Positions 26,305 to 36,600 of a DNA stretch of 64,000 bases are shown here, piece after piece (position 1 is the first letter of the stretch; each line of letters opens with the position of its first letter). Made by a program: the position numbers and the translations under genes. A model generated the notes under the pieces. It did no database searches, was not told the origin of the DNA, and saw only the letters and a list, made by a program, of their open reading frames with translations. Source of the stretch: Bacteroidota bacterium (GTDB taxonomy: Bacteria > Bacteroidota > Bacteroidia > Chitinophagales > Chitinophagaceae); assembly GCA_016706595.1 (NCBI GenBank), contig JADJJH010000001.1, positions 744,001-808,000 on the forward strand, read 5' to 3'.

Positions 26305-26814
26305 TTATCTTAGCTTATACATCGAGAATTGACGTTTCACCAATTTCCCTTCCATCATCCCTGATATTTCTGCAATTAAAGAATCATCACTTAATAAGGT
26401 ATAACTAATCTTAGTGGGGAAATCATGCGCTAAATTTTCAAAAACCAATTCTCTAACAGTAACCTTTGTGGATTTAAACTGAATAGGGTTTCCTTCGTTT
26501 TGATTACTCACAACAGGTATGTAGTATAAAGTTCCGCTTTCTTCAATCAATGAAATATGCTCTGTCGAAACCGTATCTTTTCCTTCCATCGAATAGCTAA
26601 AACCACTGTAAGATGAATCACTACCCTTACTCCATGATTCTTTTGTAATCATTCCGTCTGCCACTAATTGCCATTCTCCAAGTAACCAGTCAGCTTTTTG
26701 AATTTCAAGATAGGTAGGCTGTGTATTTGTCTTACCAATTTCTGTATCTTCAACACAACCCATCAAACTTATAACGATAAAGAATAAACACAATATCTTT
26801 TGGGAATACTTCAT
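26305..26814 (-). CDS. DUF6265-like lipoprotein
   Basis: 169 residues with a lipoprotein signal (lipobox SLMGC, Cys about 20). The mature domain has DWLLGEWQLVADG, ITKESWSKGSD, SMEGKDTVSTEHISL and FENLAHDFPTKISY. These are the conserved blocks of the DUF6265 family of small Bacteroidota beta-barrel/lipocalin-like lipoproteins; the function is unknown. It lies 15 bp downstream of the porin O/P gene, probably as its operon partner. Faces converging context with nothing between it and the sigma-factor promoter. Confidence 0.75.
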   Translation of the reverse strand: MKYSQKILCLFFIVISLMGCVEDTEIGKTNTQPTYLEIQKADWLLGEWQLVADGMITKESWSKGSDSSYSGFSYSMEGKDTVSTEHISLIEESGTLYYIPVVSNQNEGNPIQFKSTKVTVRELVFENLAHDFPTKISYTLLSDDSLIAEISGMMEGKLVKRQFSMYKLR

Positions 26815-26829
26815 AAAACTGTTTTTAAT

Positions 26830-28062
26830 TTACTTACGAAGCTTAACCTGAGCTTGCAATCTCAGCAAATTCCCTTTCTGTAAATTATCTTGCTTAGCAA
26901 AATCTTCATATCTTCTTCTCGAAATCACATACATCGCAACCAATTCAAATTGTTTTACCGGCTGCCATTCAACACCAAATTCAACTTCACTTACTTCATA
27001 ACTTCTGGCATCTTTTTCATGCTTCTTACCACCATCATAATATTGATAACGGGTAAATGGTATATAAAGTTGATGCTTGTTTTTGATTTGATAACTTATA
27101 CCAACATAACCGCCTTGTAAACTTTGTACTTCAATTGAATCCGTAGCTTTATTAAACTCTGGTCCATTACCTATATTATATTCTGCTTGAAAACCAAATG
27201 GTTTTGGATATAATATCACAGATGACGCAACTCTTTCATCTGTATAATTTAAATCTTTCAATGTTTTTACACCAGTACTCAAATTCGCTTTGGGTATAAC
27301 AAATTTTCCTTTGTAAGCTTGGATACCGGCTTCTAATATTTGATTTCTGAATTGGAAAGGAAAAGTTAATCGTGCCACTACATGTGGCTCATTATTTAAT
27401 TCAAGATTATTTGCAGTTTGTCCGTTATAAGCACCAAAACCAAAAATACCATAATCTCCACTACCCTTTAAACCTTGACGAACCAAATCTGAAAATAGGC
27501 TACGATACTTTTTGGGTGTCCAATAAAAGAATACGCCTAAATCACGCTCATTCGAAACGGCACTATTTAATGCATCATTACGATCGAGTGATAGTCGGTT
27601 TTGACTAGATTGCATATTCTCAAATCCAAAGGGTACTTTGCTTTGTCCAATTCTAAAACGATACGCATTATCTTTATCTAATCCAACATCAATATAAGCA
27701 TCACGTAATTGTGTAAAATGTAATTTATCGCTTGCCGGACTACTTGCAAAATCAGGTTGAACATAAAAATATACTTGCTTGCTAATTTGACCATAAAAGA
27801 TGATACGCATACGACGTATAAAAAAGCCTCCATCTTTTCCCCATGATTTGTCGCATTGTTCGCAACCCAAATTCCCATTGGTTTCAAGCAGGCGATTATA
27901 TCTTATTTGAGAATAACCGCGAATTGAAAAGGATTCATACCATTTTTTTTCAGCTCCGTTTGCTGATGCTGGTTTTTCGCTACTTTGTTTTTCAGTTGTT
28001 GATTGTGAAAATCCTGAAATGCCAAGCGCCAAGGCAATAATCAAAATACATGTCTTCTTCAT
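26830..28062 (-). CDS. Porin O/P-type outer-membrane porin
   Basis: 410 residues with a signal peptide (MKKTCILIIALALGISGFSQ). Blocks typical of phosphate-selective porins O and P follow: SIRGYSQIRYNRL, GGFFIRRMRIIFYGQISKQV, FYVQPDFA, FRIGQSKVPFGFEN, LGVFFYWTP and a barrel ending QLRLQAQVKLRK. A CEQC pair lies in an early loop (about 70), unusual for a porin. Members pass anions, often phosphate or pyrophosphate. No pho regulator or box is recognised upstream. Shares a transcription unit with the DUF6265 gene. Confidence 0.82.
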   Translation of the reverse strand: MKKTCILIIALALGISGFSQSTTEKQSSEKPASANGAEKKWYESFSIRGYSQIRYNRLLETNGNLGCEQCDKSWGKDGGFFIRRMRIIFYGQISKQVYFYVQPDFASSPASDKLHFTQLRDAYIDVGLDKDNAYRFRIGQSKVPFGFENMQSSQNRLSLDRNDALNSAVSNERDLGVFFYWTPKKYRSLFSDLVRQGLKGSGDYGIFGFGAYNGQTANNLELNNEPHVVARLTFPFQFRNQILEAGIQAYKGKFVIPKANLSTGVKTLKDLNYTDERVASSVILYPKPFGFQAEYNIGNGPEFNKATDSIEVQSLQGGYVGISYQIKNKHQLYIPFTRYQYYDGGKKHEKDARSYEVSEVEFGVEWQPVKQFELVAMYVISRRRYEDFAKQDNLQKGNLLRLQAQVKLRK

Positions 28063-28288
28063 TACGTAATCTTTAATTAATTATTATTTCGAGTGCAAAT
28101 GGACAAATTAATAATCATGAGTTCAAATTTTGAATGTTACGAAATTATTACCTTTCAATTATGTTATTAGAAATGCCTCTTGCTCTAGAACAAAAATTTC
28201 CAGTTTGGATTTTTAGAACTTCCTTTAAGTATTCATCTGCGAAAGAGTAGTTGCAAAAAAGTAGTTGCAAAATTCGAAGACGATTTCC

Positions 28289-28398
28289 GTGGCAACGATG
28301 GAGGCGGTACCCCGGATCCCGTTTAGGAAAAATTTGAATACGCAGAAAAATTTAGTGAAACGGGAACGGAGTATGAGACGACAGCGTGTTTGCCACCC
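28289..28398 (+). repeat. Dispersed structured element, copy B
   Basis: Termini GTGGCAA (28289-28295) and TTGCCAC (28390-28396) are complementary; note the A/T pair where copy A has G/C. Inner arms TCCCGTTT (28317-28324) and AAACGGGA (28358-28365) pair perfectly. Conserved blocks are GAGGCGGTACCCCGGAT and AACGGAGTA, and the copy ends CCACCC plus an A-run. The small ORF over it is not a gene. The 28063-28507 gap otherwise holds a short duplication (AGTAGTTGCAAAA twice, 28245-28273) and the promoter below. Confidence 0.85.
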
Positions 28399-28465
28399 AA
28401 AAAATTATATTATGAACAAGAATAATTCTCCCATATTTTGCTTTTCATTTCGATTTTTCTTTTAG

Positions 28466-28473
28466 TACATTTG
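28466..28473 (+). promoter_or_regulatory. -7 box (TACATTTG) of the 2-oxoacid oxidoreductase operon
   Basis: A perfect TAnnTTTG match 34 bp upstream of the ATG at 28508. A TTTG at 28437-28440 is too far upstream to be a standard -33 box. Confidence 0.5.
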
Positions 28474-28507
28474 TCACAACACTTTTTTAACTGATAAAAT
28501 TTCCTGC

Positions 28508-30298
28508 ATGGAATCTACAAAAACAACAGATGTTGAATACTTTCATAAAGTTGTAGACTGTCAGCATGCCTGTCCTGCACATACCCCCGTTCCCGAATAC
28601 ATTCGTTTAATAGCTGCCGGAAAATATACCGAAGCTTATGTGGTGAATTGGGAATCAAATGTATTTCCGGGTGTGCTTGGAAGAACTTGCGACCGTCCTT
28701 GTGAACCCGCTTGCCGAAGAGGAAGAATTGAAGAGGAGCCGGTTGCCATTTGCAGACTAAAACGCGTCGCTGCCGATTTCAAAGATGATATTACCCCCTA
28801 CCTTCCTGATATTCCTTTAATTAAAAATGGAAAACGAATTGCCTTAATTGGTGGTGGACCAGCATCATTAACCGTTGCTCGTGATTTAGCACCCCTAGGT
28901 TATGAAATTCATTTATACGATGAAAATCATAAAGGTGGCGGTATGATGCGAACTCAAATTCCTTCGTTTCGTTTACCTGCAACCGTACTCAATGAAGAAG
29001 TTGACCGGATTTTAGATTTTGGTATTCATACCCACTTCAATAAATATGTTGGCAGCTTAGCTGAAATTATAAATGAAAATTATGATGCCGTATTTATAGG
29101 AACCGGTGCACCCAAAGGAAGAGATTTACACATTGAAGGACGCGAAGAAGGTAAAGCAAGTATTCATATCGGTATTGAGTGGTTAGCCGGCGTTGCCTTT
29201 GAGCATATTAAAAGTATAAAACCCAATGTCATTGTTTTGGGTGGAGGAAATACTGCAATGGATTGTTGTCGCACTGCCCGACGATTAGGTGGTGAAAATG
29301 TTAAAGTGGTCGTTCGTAGTCCGTTTGCTGAAATGAAAGCTTCACCATGGGAAAAAGAAGATGCACAACATGAAGACATACCCATACTAGATAACCATGT
29401 GCCGAAACGATTTGTAGTGGAAGGCGGTATTTTAAAAGGTATGGCATTTGAAAAAGTGCATGCTGTACTGGACGAAAATGGCAAGCGACAATTATTGCCC
29501 ACCGGCGATCCTGAAGTTTTCATTGAAGCTGATGAAGTATTAATTGCTATCGGTCAAGAAAATACATTTACTTGGATTGAGCGTGACCTTGGCATTGAAT
29601 TTGACAAATGGAATATGCCGGTGGTTGATCCAAACACATTTGTATCTACTCGAACCAATGTTTTTTTTGGTGGTGATGCAGCACTCGGTCCGAAAAATGT
29701 AATTACAGCGGTTGCACAAGGACATCAAGCGGCCATATCCATTGATTTATTTTGCAATGGAGTAAATGTGAATGAAAGACCGGCGCCAGATGTAAAATTC
29801 TTCAGCACGAAAATGGGTATTCACGAATGGAGTTATGATAATGATATATCAAACGACCAACGATTTATAGTACCACAAGCCGATAAAGCTAAAACCCTAA
29901 AAGATCGATTAAAAGAAGTTGAATTGGGTTTTGATTTACAAACTGCTTTTAAAGAAGCTGAACGTTGTTTGAATTGTGATGTACAAACTATTTTCACCGA
30001 CGATAAATGTATTGAATGTGATGCTTGCATGGATGTTTGTCCTACCAACTGCATTACCTTCACTGCTTACGCAGAAGAAAGCGAGTTACGCAAAAACTTA
30101 TCGGCACCTGCTTTGAATTTGCAACAAGATTTAATGGTATCGGGCGCATTAAAAACCGGTCGTGTAATGGTAAAGGATGAAGACGTTTGTTTGCATTGTG
30201 GTTTATGCGCCGAACGTTGCCCAACTGCCGCTTGGGATATGAAACAATTTTTATATAATACTGCGAAAGCAGGACATACATGTTCAGTAGCTTTATGA
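28508..30298 (+). CDS. GltD-like FAD oxidoreductase with ferredoxin-type 4Fe-4S domain, partner of KorAB
   Basis: 596 residues. An N-terminal Cys-rich helical domain (CQHACPAHTPVPEY, then GRTCDRPCEPACRRG) binds Fe-S as in glutamate synthase small subunits. FAD and NAD(P) Rossmann motifs follow: IALIGGGPASLTVARDL (about 117) and VIVLGGGNTAMDC (about 243). The C terminus carries two ferredoxin clusters: CIECDACMDVCPTNC (about 501) and CLHCGLCAERCP (about 562). It likely passes electrons between ferredoxin-level clusters of KorAB and NAD(P). The stop overlaps the korA start (ATGA), so the genes are translationally coupled. Confidence 0.85.
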   Translation: MESTKTTDVEYFHKVVDCQHACPAHTPVPEYIRLIAAGKYTEAYVVNWESNVFPGVLGRTCDRPCEPACRRGRIEEEPVAICRLKRVAADFKDDITPYLPDIPLIKNGKRIALIGGGPASLTVARDLAPLGYEIHLYDENHKGGGMMRTQIPSFRLPATVLNEEVDRILDFGIHTHFNKYVGSLAEIINENYDAVFIGTGAPKGRDLHIEGREEGKASIHIGIEWLAGVAFEHIKSIKPNVIVLGGGNTAMDCCRTARRLGGENVKVVVRSPFAEMKASPWEKEDAQHEDIPILDNHVPKRFVVEGGILKGMAFEKVHAVLDENGKRQLLPTGDPEVFIEADEVLIAIGQENTFTWIERDLGIEFDKWNMPVVDPNTFVSTRTNVFFGGDAALGPKNVITAVAQGHQAAISIDLFCNGVNVNERPAPDVKFFSTKMGIHEWSYDNDISNDQRFIVPQADKAKTLKDRLKEVELGFDLQTAFKEAERCLNCDVQTIFTDDKCIECDACMDVCPTNCITFTAYAEESELRKNLSAPALNLQQDLMVSGALKTGRVMVKDEDVCLHCGLCAERCPTAAWDMKQFLYNTAKAGHTCSVAL

Positions 30299-32097
30299 GT
30301 TCAATCAATGATTTTGTAGTTCGGTTTGCCAACGTAAATGGCACAGGTTCGGCGAGTGCGAATTTACTTTTTGCTAAATCTATTTTTCGGATGGGCGTTC
30401 CCATTGCACCTAAAAATATTTTCCCTTCAAACATACAAGGCTTGCCCACTTGGTACGAAGTTCGTGTAAGTGAAAAAGGATATTTGGGTAGAAGAGCCGG
30501 GATAGATTTGATGGTGAGTGTGAATCCGCAAAGCATGAAAAAGGATATTGAAAGTGTAAGACCCGGTGGCTACTTTTTATATGATAGCACGAAACCTTTG
30601 CATCCTGAATTTATACGTGAGGATATACATTATATCGGTGTACCCTTAATGAAAATTTGTAATGATGAGTATACCGATCCTCGTCAAAAACAATTATTTA
30701 AAAACATTGTTTACGTTGGTGCATTAGCTGTTTTATTAGATATTGAATTTGCTGTATTAGAAACTTTATTGGCAGAACAATTTAAAGGAAAAGAAAAACT
30801 GGTTGCACCTAATGTAAAAGCGTTAGCCATTGGCGGAGATTATATTCGTAAGCATTTTACATTTCCGCTTGAGTTTAAAGTTGAACGTCGTGACTTGGTA
30901 GGTGATAGTATTTTAATTGATGGTAATTCAGCTGCCGGATTAGGTGCAGTATACGGCGGAGCCTCTGTAGTTTCTTGGTATCCGATTACACCATCAACCT
31001 CCTTAGTGAGTGCATTTGAAGAATACGCGAATGAACTTCGTATTGATGAAGAAACCGGTAAAAACAATTTTGCCATTGTACAAGCTGAAGATGAGTTGGC
31101 AGCTATTGGCATGGCGATTGGAGCCAACTGGAATGGTGCTCGATCGTTTACGGCAACGAGTGGACCGGGTGTATCTTTGATGAGTGAATTTTTAGGACTC
31201 GCCTACTACGCCGAAATTCCGGTAGTATTGGTTGATGTGCAGCGCGCAGGACCATCAACCGGTATGCCAACTCGTACACAACAATCGGATGTGTTAAGTG
31301 CAGCGTATGCATCACATGGCGATACCAAGCAAGTCTTACTATTTCCATCTACCCCAAAAGAATGTTTTGATATGATGGCAGATTCGTTTGATTTAGCCGA
31401 GCAATTACAAACACCTGTAATTATGCTTACCGATTTAGATTTAGGGATGAATGATAATATGTCGAAACCATTTCAATGGGATGATAGCAGAAAATATAAA
31501 CGAGGTAAAGTATTAAACGCAGAAGAATTAGAGAATGTAAAAACAACGTGGGGACGATACTTAGACATAGATGGTGATGGCGTGCCTTACCGAACCTTAC
31601 CCGGAACACATCCAACGAGTGGTGCATATTTTACACGCGGTACTTCACATAATGAGTATGCAGCATACTCTGAAGATTCGGATACTTATGTACGAATTAT
31701 GAATCGACTTTTATTAAAATTAGAAACCGCTAAAACCCTTGTTCCAAAACCTGAATTTTATTTATCCGAAAAACAAAGTGAAATTGGGATGGTGTTTTTT
31801 GGTACTACAACCTATTCGGCTTGTGAAGCCTTGGATATATTAAAATCACAAGGCATTACTTGCGATGCGATGCGATTAAAAGCTTTTCCTTTCAATCATG
31901 AAGTAAAAGATTTTATGAATAGATATGAACGAATTTTTGTAGTAGAACAAAATCGTGATGCGCAATTACGATCTTTATTAGTGAATGAACTTGATTTACA
32001 TCCGAATAAACTCATCAAAGTTTTAAATTTTGATGGAACGCCAATTACAGCCGATTTTATTTCTCAATCTATTTTACAAACCTTGGCACTTGCGTAA
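30295..32097 (+). CDS. korA: 2-oxoacid:ferredoxin oxidoreductase, alpha/gamma fused subunit (KorA type)
   Basis: 600 residues. The ATG at 30295 is chosen over 30280 because it gives an ATGA overlap with the previous stop. The N-terminal gamma domain (DFVVRFANVNGTGSASANLL, about 5-24) precedes the alpha domain with GNSAAGLGAVYGGASVVSWYPITPSTSL (about 210-235), TSGPGVSLMSEFLGLA, and QRAGPSTGMPTRTQQSD. It forms the catalytic heterodimer with KorB, converting a 2-oxoacid (likely 2-oxoglutarate) plus CoA to acyl-CoA, CO2 and reduced ferredoxin. The substrate is inferred from family resemblance; pyruvate or branched-chain acids are alternatives. Confidence 0.88.
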   Translation: MSSINDFVVRFANVNGTGSASANLLFAKSIFRMGVPIAPKNIFPSNIQGLPTWYEVRVSEKGYLGRRAGIDLMVSVNPQSMKKDIESVRPGGYFLYDSTKPLHPEFIREDIHYIGVPLMKICNDEYTDPRQKQLFKNIVYVGALAVLLDIEFAVLETLLAEQFKGKEKLVAPNVKALAIGGDYIRKHFTFPLEFKVERRDLVGDSILIDGNSAAGLGAVYGGASVVSWYPITPSTSLVSAFEEYANELRIDEETGKNNFAIVQAEDELAAIGMAIGANWNGARSFTATSGPGVSLMSEFLGLAYYAEIPVVLVDVQRAGPSTGMPTRTQQSDVLSAAYASHGDTKQVLLFPSTPKECFDMMADSFDLAEQLQTPVIMLTDLDLGMNDNMSKPFQWDDSRKYKRGKVLNAEELENVKTTWGRYLDIDGDGVPYRTLPGTHPTSGAYFTRGTSHNEYAAYSEDSDTYVRIMNRLLLKLETAKTLVPKPEFYLSEKQSEIGMVFFGTTTYSACEALDILKSQGITCDAMRLKAFPFNHEVKDFMNRYERIFVVEQNRDAQLRSLLVNELDLHPNKLIKVLNFDGTPITADFISQSILQTLALA

Positions 32098-32142
32098 ACA
32101 TTTTTACTTGCAAATTGTTTAACCCCATTATTTAAAAATACC

Positions 32143-33195
32143 ATGTCGTATATAAAACCAAAATTTCATCATCCTTTACTACCTAAAAATAATTTAGGCT
32201 ATACACGCAAAGATTATGAAGGAAGTATTTCAACACTTTGTGCCGGTTGCGGACACGACAGCATCAGTGCGGCCATCGTTGAGGCTTGTTTTGCATTAAA
32301 TGTTGAACCGCATAAAGTAGCTAAGCTCTCGGGTATTGGATGTTCATCAAAAACACCTGCCTATTTTTTACAAAATAGTCATGGTTTTAATTCGGTACAT
32401 GGACGAATGCCTTCGGTAGCTACCGGTGCTAATTTAGCCAATTGCGATTTAGTGTATTTAGGTGTAAGTGGTGATGGCGATTCGGCTTCAATTGGTATGG
32501 GACAATTTGTGCATGTGGTTCGACGGAATTTGAACATGGTTTATATTGTAATGAATAATGGTTGTTATGGACTAACCAAAGGACAAGATTCGGCGACAGC
32601 AGATAGAGGTTCTATTTCAAAAGGAGGTGATGCTACATTATTTGAAGGAATAGATTTATGCAGTTTAGCGATTGAGTTAGGTGCCACATTTGTAGCACAA
32701 AGTTTTAGTGGAGATAAATCGCAATTAGTTCCTTTAATCGAAGCAGCGATGTCGCACCGAGGTTTTGCTTTAATCAATGTATTATCGCCTTGTGTAACAT
32801 TTAATAATAATCCGGGTTCAACGAAGTCGTATACTTATGTACGCGAACATAATGAGGCATTAGGAAATATAGATTTTGTTCCGGTGGGCAATGAAATCAC
32901 CACTACATATAATGAAGGTGAAAGTGTACAAGTAACGATGCATGATGGATCCAAATTACGATTAAATAAGATTGACAATCAATGGGATCCTCAAGATAGA
33001 CTCTCCATTATTTCGGCATTAAAAACGGCACAACAAAAACATGAAATACTTACCGGATTATTATATGTAGATAAGGATAGTGTTCCATTACATGTAAAGC
33101 TCAATACCACAGAAACACCACTCAATCAATTACAAGAAGATAAACTTTGTCCGGGTAATAATAGGTTGCAAGAGATTAATGTGGGGCTGAGGTAA
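32143..33195 (+). CDS. korB: 2-oxoacid:ferredoxin oxidoreductase, beta (TPP-binding) subunit (KorB type)
   Basis: 350 residues. LCAGCGHDSISAAI (about 31-44) and SGIGCSSKTPAYF (about 65-77) supply Fe-S cysteines. SGDGDSASIGMGQF with VMNNGCYGLTKGQ (about 108-145) is the thiamine-pyrophosphate/Mg site. VHGRMPSVATGANLAN is the usual KorB/OorB motif. It partners the alpha subunit 45 bp upstream. The C terminus is longer than minimal KorB, with an added helical tail (residues about 295-350). Confidence 0.92.
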   Translation: MSYIKPKFHHPLLPKNNLGYTRKDYEGSISTLCAGCGHDSISAAIVEACFALNVEPHKVAKLSGIGCSSKTPAYFLQNSHGFNSVHGRMPSVATGANLANCDLVYLGVSGDGDSASIGMGQFVHVVRRNLNMVYIVMNNGCYGLTKGQDSATADRGSISKGGDATLFEGIDLCSLAIELGATFVAQSFSGDKSQLVPLIEAAMSHRGFALINVLSPCVTFNNNPGSTKSYTYVREHNEALGNIDFVPVGNEITTTYNEGESVQVTMHDGSKLRLNKIDNQWDPQDRLSIISALKTAQQKHEILTGLLYVDKDSVPLHVKLNTTETPLNQLQEDKLCPGNNRLQEINVGLR

Positions 33196-33202
33196 AATTA
33201 TT

Positions 33203-33584
33203 AAGCACGAAAATTGAATAGCGAAATTCGAAGGATGAATTTTCAGTCTTCAGTCTTCAATGTGTGAATTCGACATTGATGATATCGTTGAAGCCTAATA
33301 GATTGTAATGTGTGAAATAAATAAATTGGTTGCGAAAGTTGTTTTGCATTTGACGAGCTAACAAACTTGATTATCTGTCGCTTACATACAGTTAAAAACT
33401 AAAAGCAAAAAGGGCGAAATAGCTGTTCGGTCAGTTGATTCATTTATCATCCTTTGTATAGCGGCAGATCATCTACTTCTTCATTAATTCAAAAACTGAA
33501 ATCCGAAGTTCATCCAACAAAAATTCCAAATTAAAGTATCTAAATACAATCCCCTTCGAATTTCGTTTTTCTTATTTCGTGCTT
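33203..33584. repeat. Noncoding segment bounded by 32-bp imperfect inverted repeats
   Basis: The left arm 33203-33234 starts AAGCACGAAA and ends CGAAATTCGAAGG. The right arm 33553-33584 is its inverse, with about 27 of 32 positions matching. The interior of about 320 bp has no ORF; it includes a TTCAGTC duplication near 33241. It fills the 33196-33615 gap between convergent genes. It could be a degenerate miniature element or two copies of a common short intergenic word. Confidence 0.65.
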
Positions 33585-33615
33585 CTTACACTTCTTAATT
33601 CATAATTATCTAGCC

Positions 33616-36600
33616 CTACGGTGCCACCACCGAAATAAATCCGAATAAGTTCATTTCAAGTAAAGGCATATCTAAGATATCTACATTACCATCTCCATTC
33701 ATATCAGTCGACATATATCCATACATGAAATTTGCAATGTCTTGATCTAAGGTACTTGCATCTAATAAATCAATATTACCATCTAAAAATAAATCTCCTG
33801 AGTAGAATGCCCACTTGCCGGATTCAACTTCAATCATATTATCGCCATAGGCTTTTGATGCAGCGGTAGTAAAATCATAATTCACCGGAGCCACGCCAAA
33901 GTAAACCGAATCGGCACTCCAAGTTTCAACCGCATTACGATGTTTTACCACAATGTAAAATGAGCCAATGCTAGTAGGATATTGAATGGTGGCTGTGGTT
34001 CCATTGGTATTTAATAAAACCTTTTTACCTACCACCTTCGCATATGGCGGTGTGCTCGCATGCAATTCAACGGTAATACTATCGGTAATTGAAGGATTAC
34101 TTCCTACACTTTGATTCATCATTACAGGATGCATGAGACCTAGTCCGGCATAATAACTTTGTAAATACGCTTTCAAGTTTAGGTAGGTATTACATTGTTG
34201 TGATACAATGGTAATACTATCTGAATTTATACATCCATTTAAATTGGTAGCTGTTAAGGTATACGTACCTGCCCCTAAGGAAACATTTTGTGTAGAGCCT
34301 ACTACCCCACCTGAGTTCGCCCATACAAATGACAATCCAGGTAAAGTAGATAAGGCTGCTAAGTTGCCATTACAAATCGTATCTTCTCCAAAAATAGTTG
34401 CCGGATCATTATTATATACCCCTGCAACAGGCACCACCGTGCAACCATTTGCATCGGTAACAATAACCGAGTATGTTCCGGTTGATAAATTATTAATGGT
34501 TGATGTAGTTTCACCATTACTCCAGTAATATAGGTAAGGTGTTACTCCTCCACTTACACTCACTGAAAGTGTGCCGGCAGGAACGGTTGTAATACTATCG
34601 CAAGTAGTATGAAAATCTGTAACGCTTGCTGATAATGTTGGCGGACTTAAAATAATGGCTGTAGCTGTATCCCAACATCCATGTGTATCGGTTACACTTA
34701 CGGTATAAGTTCCAATGGGTTTATTGGTTTGAAAACTAGCAGTTGATCCATTACTCCATAAATAAGTATACGGTCCAAAACCTCCACTGCCGGTTACCGA
34801 TAACAATCCGATTTGGGTACCGCAACCAATAAAAGTTCCGAAGGCATAGGCATTCACCTGGGTTGGTTGTTGAACTTCTGCTTGATTGACATGGGTACAT
34901 CCACGAGAATCTGTTACGGTAACTAAATAAAAATTCGCTTTTAAATTAGTGGCTGTTGAAGTAGTAGCACCACTTGCCCAAGCATAAGAATAAGGTGCAT
35001 TTCCTCCATTCACACTTACTGTAGCTACACCATTGCTATCACCATAACAATTTAACATGGATCCGGTAGTTGTTGATACAATTTGTGTAGGTTGTGTAAT
35101 TACAATTGAATCACTTATGCTACAACCCAAAGTATCGGTAATTGTAACATGATAAGTTTTTGCCATTAATGAAGTTCTGTTTTGCGTGTAGGCAGTATCA
35201 GTCCAGTAATAATGATAAGGTGCGGTTCCTCCATTTGGCGTAATATTTATGAATCCATTATTCGATCCAAAACAACTTACACCATAACCGGTATAATTTG
35301 ATTTAGTAATTGTTTTAGATAAAACGGCAGGTTGCGTTAAAGTAGCACTTGCGGACGTAGTACATCCCACTGAATCGGTTATCACAACCGAATACGTGCC
35401 TACACCTAAACCTGTAGCCGTTTGTGTGATTTGTCCGTTCGACCATAAGTAGGTAAAGTTTGCAGTTCCGCCTGATGGTATTGCAGTTATACTTCCATTA
35501 CTTCCTCCATTACAACTGATATTATTTCCACCATAAAATAATGATTTCGTTAAGGTGATTCCTACCGCAGCCGGCTGAACCAATGTAACGGTTGCTGTTG
35601 CTTGCGCACAATTATTTGCATCATGTACTGTAACCGTATAAGTGCCTGCACCAATACCATTTATCGTTTGCGTAGTAGCACCAGTGCTCCATACAAATGT
35701 ATAGGGTGCTGTTCCGCCTGATGGATATACCGTTGCCGAACCATCTGTTGAACCAAAGCATGAAACATTATAACCTCGTGTATTAGTTGGTGTACTTGCA
35801 AAAGCACTCACCACCAAAGGTTGATTTACTTGATAACTTACCGAAGCACTACATGTATTTGCATCAGTTGCTGTTACATAATAATTGCCGGCAATTAAAT
35901 TTGAAATAGATGTATTGGTAGATCCTGTACTCCATACAAAAGTATACGGTGAAACAGTTCCTGAAGCACTCACAGATAAAGATGCATTTGCGCCTCCATT
36001 ACAAGGAATGGTTACGGTTTGTGTAATTACAGGAATAGGTAATGATAATATGGTAACTGTAAAGTTATTACTCATCGACACACAATCCGTTAAGGTATCT
36101 ATGATTTCGGCAGAATAAACTCCGGCTGTACCAGTTGAGAAACTGCTTCCGTAAGTATAATAAGGAATATAACATGAACATTGCCATGAATAGAAATAAT
36201 TAGTAATCGGCCCGCCATTGACAAACCATCTGAATTTTGTATTTGCACTTCCGGTTGCATTAAAAGTGACTGTATTACCTGAACAAACTGTTGTTGGTCC
36301 GGCTGCTGTAATTGAACCACTTGGCAATGGATTCACCACAATACTAACCGGTGTTGCGGTTGATGTGCATCCATTTGCATCGGTAACAGTTACACCATAG
36401 GTTCCATTGCTTGTAATATTATTTATACTTGCATTGGTTGAACCATTCGTCCATGCATAAGTACCAACAGGATGCGCTGTTAAACTCACATTACTTCCTG
36501 CACAAAAAGTAGTTGGCCCATTAGCCGTAATATTTGCCACAGGGAAAAAAGTTACCGGTGTATTTACTGAAGTACTTTGACAACCATACATATCGGTAGT

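Noticed and set aside
28265..28465. 66-residue ORF
   Set aside because: It lies over dispersed element copy B; the other copies do not keep this frame.
30060..30536. 158-residue minus-strand ORF over the korA start
   Set aside because: It overlaps two well-supported conserved genes on the other strand.
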